Notes under the pieces: model-generated | What the model saw: only the letters and a program-made list of their open reading frames with translations | Told to the model about the DNA's origin: nothing | Databases searched by the model: none | Part shown: one piece after another, positions 11,375-20,771 of the stretch | Layout: each line of letters starts with the position of its first letter | Position numbering within the stretch: position 1 is the first letter of the stretch | Origin: Micromonospora luteifusca | GTDB taxonomy: Bacteria; Actinomycetota; Actinomycetes; Mycobacteriales; Micromonosporaceae | Direction of reading: 5' to 3' | Assembly: GCF_016907275.1 (NCBI RefSeq) | Contig: NZ_JAFBBP010000001.1 | Coordinates: 4,206,001-4,270,000, forward strand | Length of the DNA: 64,000 nt | Made by a program: the position numbers and the translations under genes

Positions 11375-11965
11375 TCAGAGGACGTGCAGGGCGGTGCAGA
11401 GCCAGCGGCCCCGGCGATGCTCCAAGCGGAGCGCCATCGCCCAGCTCTGACCGCCCGCGCCGGTGAGGACGGCCGCCGCCTCCACCGCGGCCTCCCGGGG
11501 CTCGCAGACCCGCAGGCGGAGTAGCCGGACCATTGGTCGGCTGGCGCGGCGGCGAGGTACCGCGGCCCGCCCGGACGCGCGGGCCAGCTCGGTCAGAAGG
11601 TCACTTGCCCGGGCCGGGTCGAGCAGGGCCCGCACCTGTGCTGGCGAACGGTAGCCGTTCACCACCTCCAGGCAACTGCCGACGAACCGATGGGCGGCTC
11701 GGGTGGCTTCCGGGGCGGTCGCTGGCGGTATCGGCGTGACCGGGTGCGTGGTCGACCGGCTGGACACCGGGCGAAGAGCGGCCCGGCGCTCCGGCGGCCG
11801 GACCGGTTCCGGCCGGGTCGAGGCGAACAGATCGAGAGCGAGCTGACCGTGTGTCGGTGCCGGCCAGTACGCCTCGTCGGTCTCGTCGACGTATGGCGGG
11901 TCAATGGGCGGGACGGGGCGCAGTCGCACGGGTGGCCGGGAAGGACCGGGTCGCGCCTCGCTCAT
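11375..11965 (-). CDS. Rv3235-family protein (DUF6459)
   Basis: This protein of about 196 residues has a low-complexity Pro/Arg-rich N-terminal half. Its C-terminal half (THRFVGSCLEVVNGYR, LRLLRLRVCEPREAAVEAAAVL, RALALRLEHRRGRWLCTALHVL-like) is conserved next to secA in actinobacteria as the Rv3235 family. The function is unknown; the fold may be a small alpha/beta accessory domain. ATG 11965 is chosen because AAGGGGG stands seven bases upstream and the residues before it look non-coding. The GCGTGG repeat array abuts its stop codon. Confidence 0.75.
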   Translation of the reverse strand: MSEARPGPSRPPVRLRPVPPIDPPYVDETDEAYWPAPTHGQLALDLFASTRPEPVRPPERRAALRPVSSRSTTHPVTPIPPATAPEATRAAHRFVGSCLEVVNGYRSPAQVRALLDPARASDLLTELARASGRAAVPRRRASRPMVRLLRLRVCEPREAAVEAAAVLTGAGGQSWAMALRLEHRRGRWLCTALHVL

Positions 11966-12072
11966 CGTTCCCCCTTGATCTTGCGTTTGCTTTCGTTTGC
12001 CTCCGACGAACTCGATTCTGGGCGACAAAGCGGCCCCGGTCAATGGCTCAACCCCGGAATGCCCCCCTTCCG

Positions 12073-12159
12073 CGGCTTGATCCACTCCATTTCGCCGATA
12101 TGGCGGTATCCGGACCGGCTCGACACCGCAACTTCGGCGACATGGAGTGGATCAAGCCG
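12073..12159. repeat. Long imperfect palindrome (GATC family)
   Basis: The outer arms 12073-12090 and 12142-12159 are 18-bp perfect complements (CGGCTTGATCCACTCCAT). After one mismatch the inner arms 12092-12098 and 12134-12140 (TCGCCGA/TCGGCGA) pair, and GCGGT/ACCGC pair again near the centre. The inner words TCGGCGACATGG and GGTATCCGG also occur in the palindrome at 37067-37144. Confidence 0.75.
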
Positions 12160-12232
12160 AGGGGTGCGGTGGCATCGGGTGGATCACGCGGAGAGGTGCG
12201 CCGATGCGGGTGGATCACGCGAAGGGTGCGGC
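12147..12232. repeat. Three tandem copies of a 31-32 base unit
   Basis: GTGGATCA followed by a GCG-A-GGGTGCG-like tail begins at 12147, 12179 and 12210. The first copy overlaps the right arm of the palindrome, so the array appears to have grown from it. Confidence 0.6.
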
Positions 12233-12284
12233 TGGGCATGGCACGCAGGCAGGCAAGCTGGGCTGGCCGGGCTCGGCGTCCGGT

Positions 12285-12512
12285 CTACTCTGGATCGCGA
12301 TCGACCAGCGGATTGTGCTGGACCCAGTCCGCTGTTTCGTCGTACTTGCGCGCTATGTACTCTTCCAAGCGCGCACGCTCGACGCGCCACTGGCCGCGCC
12401 CACCGATCTTGATCGCCGGCAGTTCGCCGCTGCGCACCATGTGGTAGACCTGCGAATCCGACACGTTCAGCTCGGCGGCGACGTCGGAGAGCAGCAGGAA
12501 CCTCGGCTCCAC
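12285..12512 (-). CDS. Small helix-turn-helix (excisionase/MerR-type) DNA-binding protein
   Basis: This 75-residue protein is built almost wholly from one winged HTH of the AlpA/excisionase class: [34 protein letters not shown], then [17 protein letters not shown]. Such small proteins act as transcription factors in actinomycetes (BldC is a distant relative). Homologues occur next to secA and the Rv3235 family. GTG 12512 is supported by GGGAG about six bases upstream. Its regulon is unknown. Confidence 0.8.
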   Translation of the reverse strand: MEPRFLLLSDVAAELNVSDSQVYHMVRSGELPAIKIGGRGQWRVERARLEEYIARKYDETADWVQHNPLVDRDPE

Positions 12513-12727
12513 AGGAACTCCCGGGGTTGGGGTCGTTTGCTTCAGTTTGCCACCGACAGCCCCGACCGCCCAGCATCCGGGCGGGCCGGCGGCCTGCCGA
12601 CCTCCCGAGACACACCGGTCGGGAACTTCCACCGGCCGGAGCCGGGGTGTATGACGGTCACGGCGTGCGGCATGATCTGCGCCCGTGCCGGCGGACGCCG
12701 GTGGAGGACGAGGCGGGGAGACGACCG

Positions 12728-13237
12728 GTGACCGACGAGCTTGTCCGGGTGTACGTGCCGGCGACCGTACCGATGCTGGCCCGACTGCGTGAGGAGGGGC
12801 TGGCCGCCGACGAGGCCCATGCGGTGACCCCGGCGCTGCGCGAGTGGTACGCCGAGGGCGACGAGGAGGAGTTGGAGTACGTCGCGTTCACCCGGGCCGC
12901 CCAGGACGCGCTGAACCTGCTCCGGGCCGACCCGACCGCTCCCCGCCGCCGCGTCGTCGTCTCGGCCGACCTGCCGGCGAGCGCGCTCGGGCGGGGTGAC
13001 GGTGAGTTGGGTTCCAGCACGGTGACGTTGGCCGACGCCGTGCCGGTGGGTGCCGTCGCGGCCATCCACGTGGACGGCGCGGACGCGGTCGAGGAGGTCG
13101 CCGCGGCGGCCGAAGTGGTGGCCGAGGCTGCCGCCGGCGACCCCGATGCCCAGTTCACCGTTGATGGCGCCGAGGACCACGAGCTGGAGTGGTACGACGT
13201 GTCGGAGCTGGACCTGCTGCTACGCGCAGCCAGCTGA
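12728..13237 (+). CDS. DUF6912 family protein
   Basis: This 169-residue acidic soluble protein starts [21 protein letters not shown] and contains [16 protein letters not shown] and DLPASALG. That is the conserved actinobacterial DUF6912 pattern found near secA. No catalytic motif is evident and the function is unknown. It starts at GTG 12728 with GGGGAG upstream, divergent from the excisionase-like gene. It converges on a membrane protein gene 53 bases downstream. Confidence 0.75.
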   Translation: MTDELVRVYVPATVPMLARLREEGLAADEAHAVTPALREWYAEGDEEELEYVAFTRAAQDALNLLRADPTAPRRRVVVSADLPASALGRGDGELGSSTVTLADAVPVGAVAAIHVDGADAVEEVAAAAEVVAEAAAGDPDAQFTVDGAEDHELEWYDVSELDLLLRAAS

Positions 13238-13290
13238 ACCACAGGCCACACCACCACGCGTACGCCAGCGGGCAACAGCCCCGCCCGACG

Positions 13291-14394
13291 TCAGCGGGCC
13301 GGGTCCGCCTTGGCCGGGTCCGGGTCGAAGGCCTCGGCCGGGTCGAACGTCTCGGCCGGGTCGGGCTCGTCGTCCTCGGGGGCGACCCGGTCCGTGCCGG
13401 TGTCCGAGTCGTCGGCCGGTTCGTCGTCGCTGCGGGTCGCCGGGCCGAGCGTGCGGCCGAAGGCGATCAGCGCGGTCAGCGCCCCCACGAAGAGCACCCA
13501 GATGCCGTTGTCCACCCGTGAGCTGCCCAGCGAGGTCTGCGCCACGGCGTCCGCTTCGCTGAGTGCGCTGGCCAGATCGAGCAGCGACCGACCGCCGATC
13601 CGGATGATCACCTCGGCGAGCAGGAGAAGCAGCCCCGGCCCGGCACCGGCGAGCAGGTATGCCGGCCAGCGCAGCGCTGGGGTCTCGGGATCACGGCGAA
13701 CGGCCCGACGCCGTGCCCAGGTCAGGTAGCCGTATGCGAGCAGCCCGGCGAGCAGCCCGGCGACGAGCGATTCGGTACGCGACACCCACTTGGCGGCGTT
13801 GATCACCGACTCTTGGCTGTCGCCGGCTCCGAAGAGGTTGAACAGCGGGTCCCGGGCGCGGCTGAACGCGACCACGAAGAGCAGTGTGCCCAGCGCGGCG
13901 GTCACCACCGCACCGACCGCCGGGGCGGTCCGCGCGCCGGCCACCGCGCCACCGATGATTGCCGCGGCGGCCGTGGTGCCGGCGATCACGTTGGTGGTCG
14001 AGGTGTCGAAGTAGGTGAGGTTGATGGCCAGTGCGGCCGCCAACCCGACCAGCATTCCGCCGCCGATGGCACCGGCGAAGCGCAGGGTGGCCCAGTCGCC
14101 GTACCGGCGGGCCAGCAGGTTGCCGCCGGCCAGCGCGACGGCCGCCCCACACACCAGAGCGGCCGAGATCACGCCGGGCAGGGCGAACGCGGAGAGACTG
14201 ATCGCGGTGACCCCGGCCGCCGCCGAGTTGATGGCCTCCCGGGTGGACCAGAGCATGGCGGTCAGCCACCCGAGCGCCAGCAGCGCGAGCACCGCCGCGC
14301 CGGGAGCGGGCAGCGGCCGGCTGCTGGGGCTGGCCACGTCGGCCGCCGGCTCGTGCGACTCCGCGGCCGGGACGCGGCCGGGCTGCTTGGTCAT
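13291..14394 (-). CDS. Polytopic membrane protein, acidic C-terminal tail
   Basis: This 367-residue protein has about nine hydrophobic segments (for example VLALLALGWLTAMLW, AFALPGVISAALVCGAAVALAGG and LLFVVAFSRA). A cytoplasm-like C-terminal tail rich in Asp, Glu and Pro (DPAETFDPAEAFDPDPAKAD) follows. No transporter motif is recognised, so the function is unknown. ATG 14394 is chosen for AAGGGGAG six bases upstream. It is divergent from pruA across a 351-base spacer. Confidence 0.75.
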   Translation of the reverse strand: MTKQPGRVPAAESHEPAADVASPSSRPLPAPGAAVLALLALGWLTAMLWSTREAINSAAAGVTAISLSAFALPGVISAALVCGAAVALAGGNLLARRYGDWATLRFAGAIGGGMLVGLAAALAINLTYFDTSTTNVIAGTTAAAAIIGGAVAGARTAPAVGAVVTAALGTLLFVVAFSRARDPLFNLFGAGDSQESVINAAKWVSRTESLVAGLLAGLLAYGYLTWARRRAVRRDPETPALRWPAYLLAGAGPGLLLLLAEVIIRIGGRSLLDLASALSEADAVAQTSLGSSRVDNGIWVLFVGALTALIAFGRTLGPATRSDDEPADDSDTGTDRVAPEDDEPDPAETFDPAEAFDPDPAKADPAR

Positions 14395-14745
14395 CGTCTC
14401 CCCTTCGAGGCGGCAGGTCACCGACCATTCAGGGTACGCGGGCCCGCTGGGCTCCCCGCCGCCCCGGGACGGCCGAACGGGGTACGTCCCGGCGAGGCTC
14501 TCCGGCGGGGCGGCTGCCCGGAGCAGGGGCGGGCACCGGATCGAGCCCGGTCGGTAAGGGGAGGAGGGGTGGGCCGGTCCTTGGTTGAAGGCGGTGGCCG
14601 AGGTGGGGCGTGCAGCCCTTCATGGGACAATTACCGGAGGTCCCGCCGCTGCTCGGCCCTCCGGTGCGGTGTCCGGTGTCCGGCCGTCCGGTCGGTGCCC
14701 GCGGGTCCGGTTTCGCCACTGCTGTCGAGATCGCCAGGAGCCCTG
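14395..14745. other. Divergent promoter region, no gene
   Basis: These 351 bases separate the membrane protein (minus) and pruA (plus). No credible gene is present. Near 14625-14650 the locally AT-richer GGGACAATTACCGGAGG stretch is the most promoter-like part for pruA. I find no clear repressor palindrome. Confidence 0.5.
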
Positions 14746-16374
14746 ATGGATGCCGTCTTCTCCGTTCCCGAGCCGCGCAACGAGCCGGTTCGCAACTACG
14801 AGCCGGGCAGCCCCGACCGGGACCGGCTCCAGCGGCGGCTGACCGAGCTCGCCGCCGAGCGCATCGACCTGCCGATGACCATCGGCGGTGAGCAGCGGAT
14901 GGCCGCCGGTGACCCGATCAATGTGGTGCAGCCGCACCGGCACGCGCACGTGCTGGGGGTGACCGCGCACGCCACCCACGACGACGCCCGGGCCGCGATC
15001 AAGGCCGCCAAGGACGCCGCCCCGATGTGGCGGGCGCTGCCCTTCGAGGAGCGCGCCGCGATCTTCCTGCGCGCCGCCGAGCTGCTCGCCGGTCCCTGGC
15101 GCGACACCCTCAACGCCGCCACCATGCTCGGCCAGTCGAAGACCGCGATCCAGGCGGAGATCGACTCGGCGTGCGAGTTCATCGACTTCCTCCGGTTCAA
15201 CGTGCACTTCGCCCGCCGCCTGCTCGAGGAGCAGCCGGCGTCCTCGCCGGGCGTCTGGAACCGTTTCGACCACCGCCCACTGGAGGGCTTCGTCTACGCG
15301 GTCACCCCGTTCAACTTCACCGCGATCGCCGGCAACCTGCCGTCGGCGCCGGCTCTGCTGGGCAACACGGTGATCTGGAAGCCGGGCCCGACCCAGCAGT
15401 TCGCCGCGCACTTCACCATGCGGCTGTTCGAGGCCGCCGGCCTGCCGCCCGGCGTGATCAACATGGTCACCGGCCGGGGCGAAGAGGTCTCCGACGTCGT
15501 GCTCGCGGACCCGGATCTGGCCGGCATCCACTTCACCGGTTCGACCAAGGTCTTCCAGCAGTTGTGGCGGACCGTCGGCGACAACATCGCCCGCTACCGG
15601 GGCTACCCGCGCCTGGTCGGCGAGACCGGCGGCAAGGACTTCGTGGTCGCGCACACCAGCGCCGACGTGGACGCCCTGCACACCGCCCTGATCCGTGGCG
15701 CTTTCGAGTACCAGGGCCAGAAGTGCTCGGCGGCTTCGCGGGCGTACGTGCCGCGCTCGATCTGGGAGGGTGGGCTGCGGGACCGGCTGGCCGCCACCAC
15801 CGACTCGCTGACCTACGGCGACGTCACCGACTTCAGCAACTTCGGCGGCGCCGTGATCGACGACAAGGCGTTCGCCCGGCACACCGCCGCGCTGGAGCTG
15901 ATCAACGGCGATGACACCTGCCGGGTGCTGGCCGGTGGCACCGCCGACGACTCGGTCGGCTACTTCGTCCGGCCGACGATCTTCGAGTGCTCCGACGCCG
16001 CCCACGAGACCTTCACCACCGAGTACTTCGGGCCGATCCTGGGCGTGCACGTGTTCGACGACGCCCGCTTCGACGACGTGGTGACGCAGGCCGAGTCGAT
16101 CGCGCCGTACGCGCTCACCGGGTCGATCTTCGCCACCGACCGCCGGGTGATCGACGCCGTCGGCGAGCGGATGCGGTACGCGGCCGGCAACTTCTACATC
16201 AACGACAAGCCGACCGGCGCGGTGGTCGGGCAGCAGCCGTTCGGCGGTGCCCGGGCCAGCGGCACCAACGACAAGGCCGGTTCCTGGCTGAACCTGGTCC
16301 GCTGGGTGTCGCCGCGCACGATCAAGGAGACCTTCGTGCCGCCGACCGACCACACGTACCCCCACATGGGCTGA
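14746..16374 (+). CDS. pruA: L-glutamate gamma-semialdehyde (1-pyrroline-5-carboxylate) dehydrogenase
   Basis: This 542-residue aldehyde dehydrogenase oxidises glutamate semialdehyde to glutamate with NAD, the second step of proline catabolism. It has the ALDH core: cofactor region TPFNFTAIAGNL, LVGETGGKDFVV, and catalytic C327 in QGQKCSAASR. The N-terminal region PHRHAHVLGVTAHA and the C-terminal GQQPFGGARASGTNDKAG are typical of stand-alone P5C dehydrogenases. The ATG start follows GGAGCCCTG. No proline dehydrogenase gene is adjacent, unlike in many actinomycetes. Confidence 0.93.
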   Translation: MDAVFSVPEPRNEPVRNYEPGSPDRDRLQRRLTELAAERIDLPMTIGGEQRMAAGDPINVVQPHRHAHVLGVTAHATHDDARAAIKAAKDAAPMWRALPFEERAAIFLRAAELLAGPWRDTLNAATMLGQSKTAIQAEIDSACEFIDFLRFNVHFARRLLEEQPASSPGVWNRFDHRPLEGFVYAVTPFNFTAIAGNLPSAPALLGNTVIWKPGPTQQFAAHFTMRLFEAAGLPPGVINMVTGRGEEVSDVVLADPDLAGIHFTGSTKVFQQLWRTVGDNIARYRGYPRLVGETGGKDFVVAHTSADVDALHTALIRGAFEYQGQKCSAASRAYVPRSIWEGGLRDRLAATTDSLTYGDVTDFSNFGGAVIDDKAFARHTAALELINGDDTCRVLAGGTADDSVGYFVRPTIFECSDAAHETFTTEYFGPILGVHVFDDARFDDVVTQAESIAPYALTGSIFATDRRVIDAVGERMRYAAGNFYINDKPTGAVVGQQPFGGARASGTNDKAGSWLNLVRWVSPRTIKETFVPPTDHTYPHMG

Positions 16375-16385
16375 GCGGCGACGAC

Positions 16386-16416
16386 CCGCCGGCGGCACGC
16401 GTGGCGCCGCCGGCGG
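16386..16416 (+). terminator. Terminator after pruA
   Basis: An 11-bp perfect stem (CCGCCGGCGGC, 16386-16396 with 16406-16416) and nine-base loop begin 11 bases past the pruA stop. Confidence 0.75.
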
Positions 16417-16423
16417 TCGGCCG

Positions 16424-16439
16424 AATGGGTTAACCCATT
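16424..16439. promoter_or_regulatory. 16-bp perfect palindrome, candidate PadR operator
   Basis: AATGGGTTAACCCATT is a perfect palindrome 110 bases upstream of a PadR-family gene and just past the pruA terminator. PadR proteins bind short dyads near their own promoters, so autoregulation is a reasonable guess. Nothing in the sequence proves it. Confidence 0.5.
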
Positions 16440-16549
16440 GATAGTCCTCAACGGACAGTCTGCCGCCGACAGTGCACTTAGGAAGTCCTGTTGGGTGGCA
16501 AACTGGCAAATCCTGGACGCCGGGTGCGCAAAGTGGCAGCGTAGTGGGC

Positions 16550-17065
16550 ATGGCGGATTCCGGAGTCAACCCTACGGCGGCGGCCCTGCTCGGCCTCCTC
16601 CATGAGGGCCCGATGACAGGCGGCCAGTTGATGGCCGCCGCTGAGCGCCGTCTGGCGCCGTACTGGTCGATGACCCGCAGTCAGGTCTACCGCGAGTTGC
16701 CGGTGCTGGCTGAGCGGGGTTTCGTGCGGCTCGGTAAGCCCGGGCCGCGGATGAGCCAGCCGTACGCACTCACCGCCAGCGGGAAGAGGACCTTCTCCCG
16801 CTGGCTGGCCGAGAACCCGGGGCGGGACACCATCCGCAATCCGATAGCGCTGCGGATGGCCTTCGGCAACCTGCACTCCGCCAGCCAACTGAAGGGCCTG
16901 TACGCCTCGGCCAACGAATACCACACCGAGGCGCTCGCCCAGGTCCGGGAGCAGGTGAAGAACGCCAAACGGGACGGGGAGACGTACGACGCCAGCGCGC
17001 TGGAGTTCGCCGTCGCCTACCACCGTGCGGCGCTGTCGTGGTTGAAGTCCGCCCCCGTCGGGTGA
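16550..17065 (+). CDS. PadR-family transcriptional regulator
   Basis: This protein of about 171 residues has the PadR winged HTH ([49 protein letters not shown] region). A helical C-terminal dimerisation domain ([25 protein letters not shown]) follows. PadR proteins usually repress efflux or stress genes and respond to small ligands. ATG 16550 is preferred; GTG 16544 in frame is equally possible. A 16-bp palindrome stands upstream. The target is unknown; the next gene, prfB, is probably independent. Confidence 0.85.
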   Translation: MADSGVNPTAAALLGLLHEGPMTGGQLMAAAERRLAPYWSMTRSQVYRELPVLAERGFVRLGKPGPRMSQPYALTASGKRTFSRWLAENPGRDTIRNPIALRMAFGNLHSASQLKGLYASANEYHTEALAQVREQVKNAKRDGETYDASALEFAVAYHRAALSWLKSAPVG

Positions 17066-17186
17066 TGATCGGCGGGTTCCCGCAGACGGAACGAGCTGCT
17101 CGGCCCACGGTGGCGCAGCGTCAATTTGGCGTCGGCCCGCGGGGCTCGCAAGCTCGCTCCTCGCCCGCGCAGTACGCTTATCTGTC

Positions 17187-18302
17187 GTGACCGCTGCCGA
17201 TTACGCCGAACAGCTCAAGGAACTCGACGCGACCCTGCGAAACATCGAGGCCGTCCTCAACCTCGACCGGCTCCACGAGGACAAGGCCCGCCTTGAGCAG
17301 GAGGCTTCTGCCCCCGACCTGTGGGACGACCAGGCCAAGGCTCAGCAGGTGACCTCGCAGCTGTCGTACGTCAACGGCGAGATCAGCAAGCTGGGCAGCC
17401 TGCGCTCCGGCCTCGACGACGCCCAGGTGCTGCTGGAGCTGGCCGAGGCGGAGGCCGACCCGGGCGTGCTGACCGAGGTCGAGTCGGAGATCACCGGGCT
17501 GACGAAGGCCATCCAGGAGATGGAGGTCCGCACCCTGCTCTCCGGCGAGTACGACTCCCGGGAGGCGCTGGTCGCCATCCGGGCCGGCGCCGGTGGCGTG
17601 GACGCGGCGGACTTCGCCGAGATGCTGCTGCGGATGTACCTGCGCTGGGCCGAGCGGCACGGCTACCCGACCGAGGTCTACGAGACCTCCTACGCCGAAG
17701 AGGCGGGCCTGAAGTCGGCCACCTTCGCGGTCAAGGTGCCCTACGCGTACGGCACGCTCAGCGTCGAGTCGGGCACCCACCGGTTGGTCCGGATCAGCCC
17801 GTTCGACAACCAGGGCCGCCGGCAGACCAGCTTCGCGGGCGTCGAGGTCCTGCCGGTCACCGAGCAGACCGACCACATCGACATCCCCGAGAACGAGGTA
17901 CGGGTCGACGTCTACCGCTCCTCCGGCCCCGGTGGGCAGAGCGTCAACACCACCGACTCGGCGGTCCGACTGACCCACATCCCGACCGGCATCGTGGTCA
18001 CCTGCCAGAACGAGAAGTCCCAGCTGCAGAACAAGGCCTCCGCGCTGCGGGTGCTCCAGGCCCGACTGTTGGAGCGCAAGCGCCAGGAGGAACAGGCCAA
18101 GCTGGAGGGGCTCAAGGAGAACGCCGCCGGTTCGTGGGGCGACCAGATGCGCTCCTACGTCCTGCACCCGTATCAGATGGTGAAGGATCTCCGAACCGAG
18201 CAGGAGACCGGCAATCCGAGCGCGGTGTTCGACGGCGATCTGGACGGTTTCATCGAAGCCGGGATCCGTTGGCGCAAGCAGCGGCAACTCGCCAACGACT
18301 GA
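17187..18302 (+). CDS. prfB: Peptide chain release factor 2
   Basis: This 371-residue class I release factor recognises UGA and UAA. It has the SPF tripeptide for stop-codon reading in [11 protein letters not shown] and the catalytic GGQ in [16 protein letters not shown]. Full-length RF2 is read without the programmed +1 frameshift found in E. coli, as usual in actinobacteria. TACGCT ends nine bases before the GTG and no ribosome binding site is visible, so the mRNA is probably leaderless. It precedes ftsE-ftsX-smpB-ssrA, as in M. tuberculosis. Confidence 0.96.
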   Translation: MTAADYAEQLKELDATLRNIEAVLNLDRLHEDKARLEQEASAPDLWDDQAKAQQVTSQLSYVNGEISKLGSLRSGLDDAQVLLELAEAEADPGVLTEVESEITGLTKAIQEMEVRTLLSGEYDSREALVAIRAGAGGVDAADFAEMLLRMYLRWAERHGYPTEVYETSYAEEAGLKSATFAVKVPYAYGTLSVESGTHRLVRISPFDNQGRRQTSFAGVEVLPVTEQTDHIDIPENEVRVDVYRSSGPGGQSVNTTDSAVRLTHIPTGIVVTCQNEKSQLQNKASALRVLQARLLERKRQEEQAKLEGLKENAAGSWGDQMRSYVLHPYQMVKDLRTEQETGNPSAVFDGDLDGFIEAGIRWRKQRQLAND

Positions 18303-18390
18303 GCGTGACGACTCGCGGGCGGAACGCTTCGTCGATCTCCAGGTAGAGGCGTGATTCGACGACTCGCGCCGGTTCGGCGGGGCGTGGGGC

Positions 18391-18418
18391 TTGGCTCAGT
18401 TGTTACACCGCGTAGACT
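18391..18418 (+). promoter_or_regulatory. Candidate ftsE promoter for leaderless mRNA
   Basis: TTGGCT (18391-18396), a 16-base spacer and TAGACT (18413-18418) lie so that transcription would start at or next to the ftsE GTG at 18427. No Shine-Dalgarno sequence is present. Confidence 0.5.
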
Positions 18419-18426
18419 CACCACCC

Positions 18427-19107
18427 GTGATTCAGCTTGAGCAAGTGACGAAGACGTACCCGAAGGCGTCCCGGCCTTCGCTCGACAACGTGTCCGTCTC
18501 GATCGAGAAGGGCGAGTTCGTCTTCTTCATCGGTCCATCCGGCTCCGGCAAGTCCACGATCATCAAAATGCTGCTGCACGAGGTTGCCCCCAACAAGGGG
18601 CGCGTCGTCGTCAACGGCAAGGACGTCACGTCGATGCGCTCCTGGAAGCGACCCCACTTCCGGCGCTCCATCGGCTGTGTCTTCCAGGACTTCCGGCTGC
18701 TGCCGAACCGCACCGCCTACGAGAACGTGGCGTTCGCCCTCGAGGTGATCGGCAAGACCAAGGCGGTTGCCCGCCGGGTCGTGCCGGAGGTGTTGGAGCT
18801 GGTCGGGCTCGGTGGCAAGGAGCACCGCTACCCGCATGAGCTCTCCGGTGGTGAGCAGCAGCGGGTCGCCGTCGCCCGGGCGTTCGTGAACCGTCCGCTG
18901 ATCCTGCTGGCGGACGAGCCGACCGGAAACCTGGACCCGGACACCTCGATCGAGATCATGCGCCTGCTGGACCGGATCAACCGCACCGGCACGACCGTCG
19001 TGATGGTCACCCACGACTCCAACATCGTTAACCAGATGCGCCGCCGCGTCGTCGAGATCGAGAGCGGTCGGATCGTGCGTGACCAGGCCCGCGGCGTCTA
19101 CGGGTGA
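18427..19107 (+). CDS. ftsE: Cell division ATP-binding protein FtsE
   Basis: This 226-residue ABC ATPase works with FtsX at the divisome to activate peptidoglycan hydrolases. Walker A is GPSGSGKST, the signature is [14 protein letters not shown], Walker B is [13 protein letters not shown] and the switch His is in VTHDSN. The GTG start ([12 protein letters not shown]) is the standard FtsE N-terminus and appears leaderless. ftsX follows after 67 bases. Confidence 0.96.
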   Translation: MIQLEQVTKTYPKASRPSLDNVSVSIEKGEFVFFIGPSGSGKSTIIKMLLHEVAPNKGRVVVNGKDVTSMRSWKRPHFRRSIGCVFQDFRLLPNRTAYENVAFALEVIGKTKAVARRVVPEVLELVGLGGKEHRYPHELSGGEQQRVAVARAFVNRPLILLADEPTGNLDPDTSIEIMRLLDRINRTGTTVVMVTHDSNIVNQMRRRVVEIESGRIVRDQARGVYG

Positions 19108-19174
19108 GCCCCCGCTCCGCCCCTGCGCAGCCTGACGACGAACACTTCATGCCGGAGACCCGGAGGAAATCCCG

Positions 19175-20050
19175 ATGCGCGTGAAATACGTCCTGTCCGA
19201 GGTACTGGTCGGACTGTGGCGCAACGTGACCATGTCCATCGCGATGATCATCACGATGGCGGTCTCGCTGACCATGCTCGGCGCCAGCGGTCTGATGTAC
19301 CGCCAGGTCGACGACATGAAGGACCTCTACTACAAGAACATCCAAGTCTCGATCTTCCTCAAGACCGACGTCACCGATGAGCAGCGCGAGCAGGTGAACT
19401 CGAAGCTCGAGGTCGACCCGTTGATCAGCGACGTCATCTACGTCGACAAGGCCGAGGCGTACAAGCGGTTCCAGGAGATGTTCCAGGACGCGCCGGATCT
19501 GATCAGCGCCGTCAAGGAGGACAGCCTCCCGCCGTCGTTCCGGATCAAGCTGAAGAACCCGGAGCAGTACAAGAACATCTACGACCAGTACAAGAACACC
19601 GAGGGCGTCGACGAGATCGTCGACCAGAGCAAGCTGCTGGACAAGATCTTCAACATCCTCACCGCGATCCAGAACATCGCGCTGGCTGCCGCCATCGTGA
19701 TGGCGGTCGCCGCCCTGCTGCTCGTCGCGAACACCATTCAGGTCGCCGCGTACAGCAAGCGACGTGAGGTCGCGGTCATGAAGCTCGTCGGCGCGTCGAA
19801 CTGGTTCATCCAGGCGCCGTTCGTGCTGGAGGCCGTGGTCGCGGGTCTGATCGGTTCACTGCTCGGCCTGGTCGCACTGATCGCGGCGAAATATCTGCTC
19901 TTCGACGGGTCACTCAAGGCCCTGGAGGGGCTGCTGTCGCCGATCAGCTGGGGCGACATCATGTTCATCTTCCCGCTGATGGCGGGCGTCGGCGGCCTGA
20001 TCAGCGCCGCCACCGCCTGGATCACCCTCCGGTTCTACCTGCGGGTCTAG
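19175..20050 (+). CDS. ftsX: Cell division permease FtsX
   Basis: This 291-residue membrane protein has one N-terminal transmembrane helix (SIAMIITMAVSLTMLG), an extracellular domain of about 120 residues and three C-terminal helices. The conserved segment SKRREVAVMKLVGAS is typical of FtsX/MacB-type permeases. In mycobacteria the FtsX extracellular loop recruits the hydrolase RipC. The ATG is preceded by CGGAGGAAAT. It forms an operon with ftsE. Confidence 0.96.
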   Translation: MRVKYVLSEVLVGLWRNVTMSIAMIITMAVSLTMLGASGLMYRQVDDMKDLYYKNIQVSIFLKTDVTDEQREQVNSKLEVDPLISDVIYVDKAEAYKRFQEMFQDAPDLISAVKEDSLPPSFRIKLKNPEQYKNIYDQYKNTEGVDEIVDQSKLLDKIFNILTAIQNIALAAAIVMAVAALLLVANTIQVAAYSKRREVAVMKLVGASNWFIQAPFVLEAVVAGLIGSLLGLVALIAAKYLLFDGSLKALEGLLSPISWGDIMFIFPLMAGVGGLISAATAWITLRFYLRV

Positions 20051-20069
20051 CTGTTTCGTCGCTGACCTG

Positions 20070-20110
20070 AGGACCCTCCCGCCCGGAAATAAACGGCGCG
20101 GGAGGGTCCT
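20070..20110 (+). terminator. Rho-independent-type terminator after ftsX
   Basis: A 13-bp perfect stem (AGGACCCTCCCGC) with an A-rich 15-base loop is followed by TTGTCATT, 20 bases past the ftsX stop. Confidence 0.85.
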
Positions 20111-20187
20111 TGTCATTCGGGTAGCATGATCCGTTGTCCGGCCGGGGTGAGCCCGGCCCACGGACGTCCGGAGAGGGGGTGGCACCG

Positions 20188-20667
20188 ATGCCACGGGAAA
20201 AGGGGCGCAAGGTGGTCGCCTCCAACAAGAAGGCGCGCCACGACTACGCGATCCTCGACACGTACGAGGCGGGCATGGCGCTGACCGGCACCGAGGTCAA
20301 GTCGTTGCGGGCCGGGCGGGCGTCGCTGGTCGACGCGTTTGCCCAGGAGCGTGACGGCGAGTTGTATCTGCACGCCATGCACATCCCGGAGTACACCCAG
20401 GGCACCTGGACCAACCACGAGCCGCGGCGTACCCGCAAGTTGCTCCTCAATCGGGGAGAGATCGACCGGCTGCTCGGCAAGACCCGCGAGGGCGGTTTGA
20501 CCATCGTCCCGTTGCAGGTCTACTTCTCCGACGGCTGGGCCAAGGTCGAGATCGCCCTGGCGAAGGGCAAGAAGTCGTACGACAAGCGTCAGGACCTCGC
20601 CAAGCGGGACGCGGACCGGGAGATCGCCCGGGTGTCCGGTCGGCGCGGCAAGGGAATGGACGACTAG
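20188..20667 (+). CDS. smpB: tmRNA-binding protein SmpB
   Basis: This 159-residue partner of tmRNA rescues stalled ribosomes. The oligonucleotide-binding barrel is clear ([31 protein letters not shown] region and [20 protein letters not shown]). The basic tail [21 protein letters not shown] enters the empty mRNA channel. ATG 20188 is supported by GAGAGGGGG upstream. Its substrate RNA gene ssrA begins 104 bases downstream. Confidence 0.96.
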   Translation: MPREKGRKVVASNKKARHDYAILDTYEAGMALTGTEVKSLRAGRASLVDAFAQERDGELYLHAMHIPEYTQGTWTNHEPRRTRKLLLNRGEIDRLLGKTREGGLTIVPLQVYFSDGWAKVEIALAKGKKSYDKRQDLAKRDADREIARVSGRRGKGMDD

Positions 20668-20771
20668 TTCGTCCCGTTTGTCCGGGTCGGTTCGCCGACC
20701 CGGGGCTCGGGATGAAAGTGGTTGCGGCAGGCGTTAGTCTTGTCAGTGCCGCCACATCGGCGGCCTGTCGA

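Larger units (their letters stand above)
11966..12284. other. Gene-free region with palindrome and short direct repeats
   Basis: These 319 bases separate the Rv3235-like gene from the excisionase-type gene on the same strand. I see no credible coding sequence. The region holds the long palindrome at 12073-12159 and a threefold GTGGATC direct repeat to about 12232, plus the presumed promoter of the Rv3235-like gene near 11970-12010. Confidence 0.6.

Noticed and set aside
11119..11524. Open frames across the GCGTGG tandem array (MAGPVRGRGLRVAG-type translations)
   Set aside because: All plus frames are open only because the repeat unit lacks stop codons. Unit length varies, so no frame keeps a constant peptide repeat, and there is no ribosome binding site.
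12147..12232. CRISPR-like array
   Set aside because: Only three imperfect direct copies with no unique spacers, and no cas genes in the window. The copies derive from the adjoining palindrome.
17187..17270. Programmed frameshift in prfB
   Set aside because: The frame is continuous from the GTG through the GGQ motif with no early in-frame TGA, so no recoding is needed.
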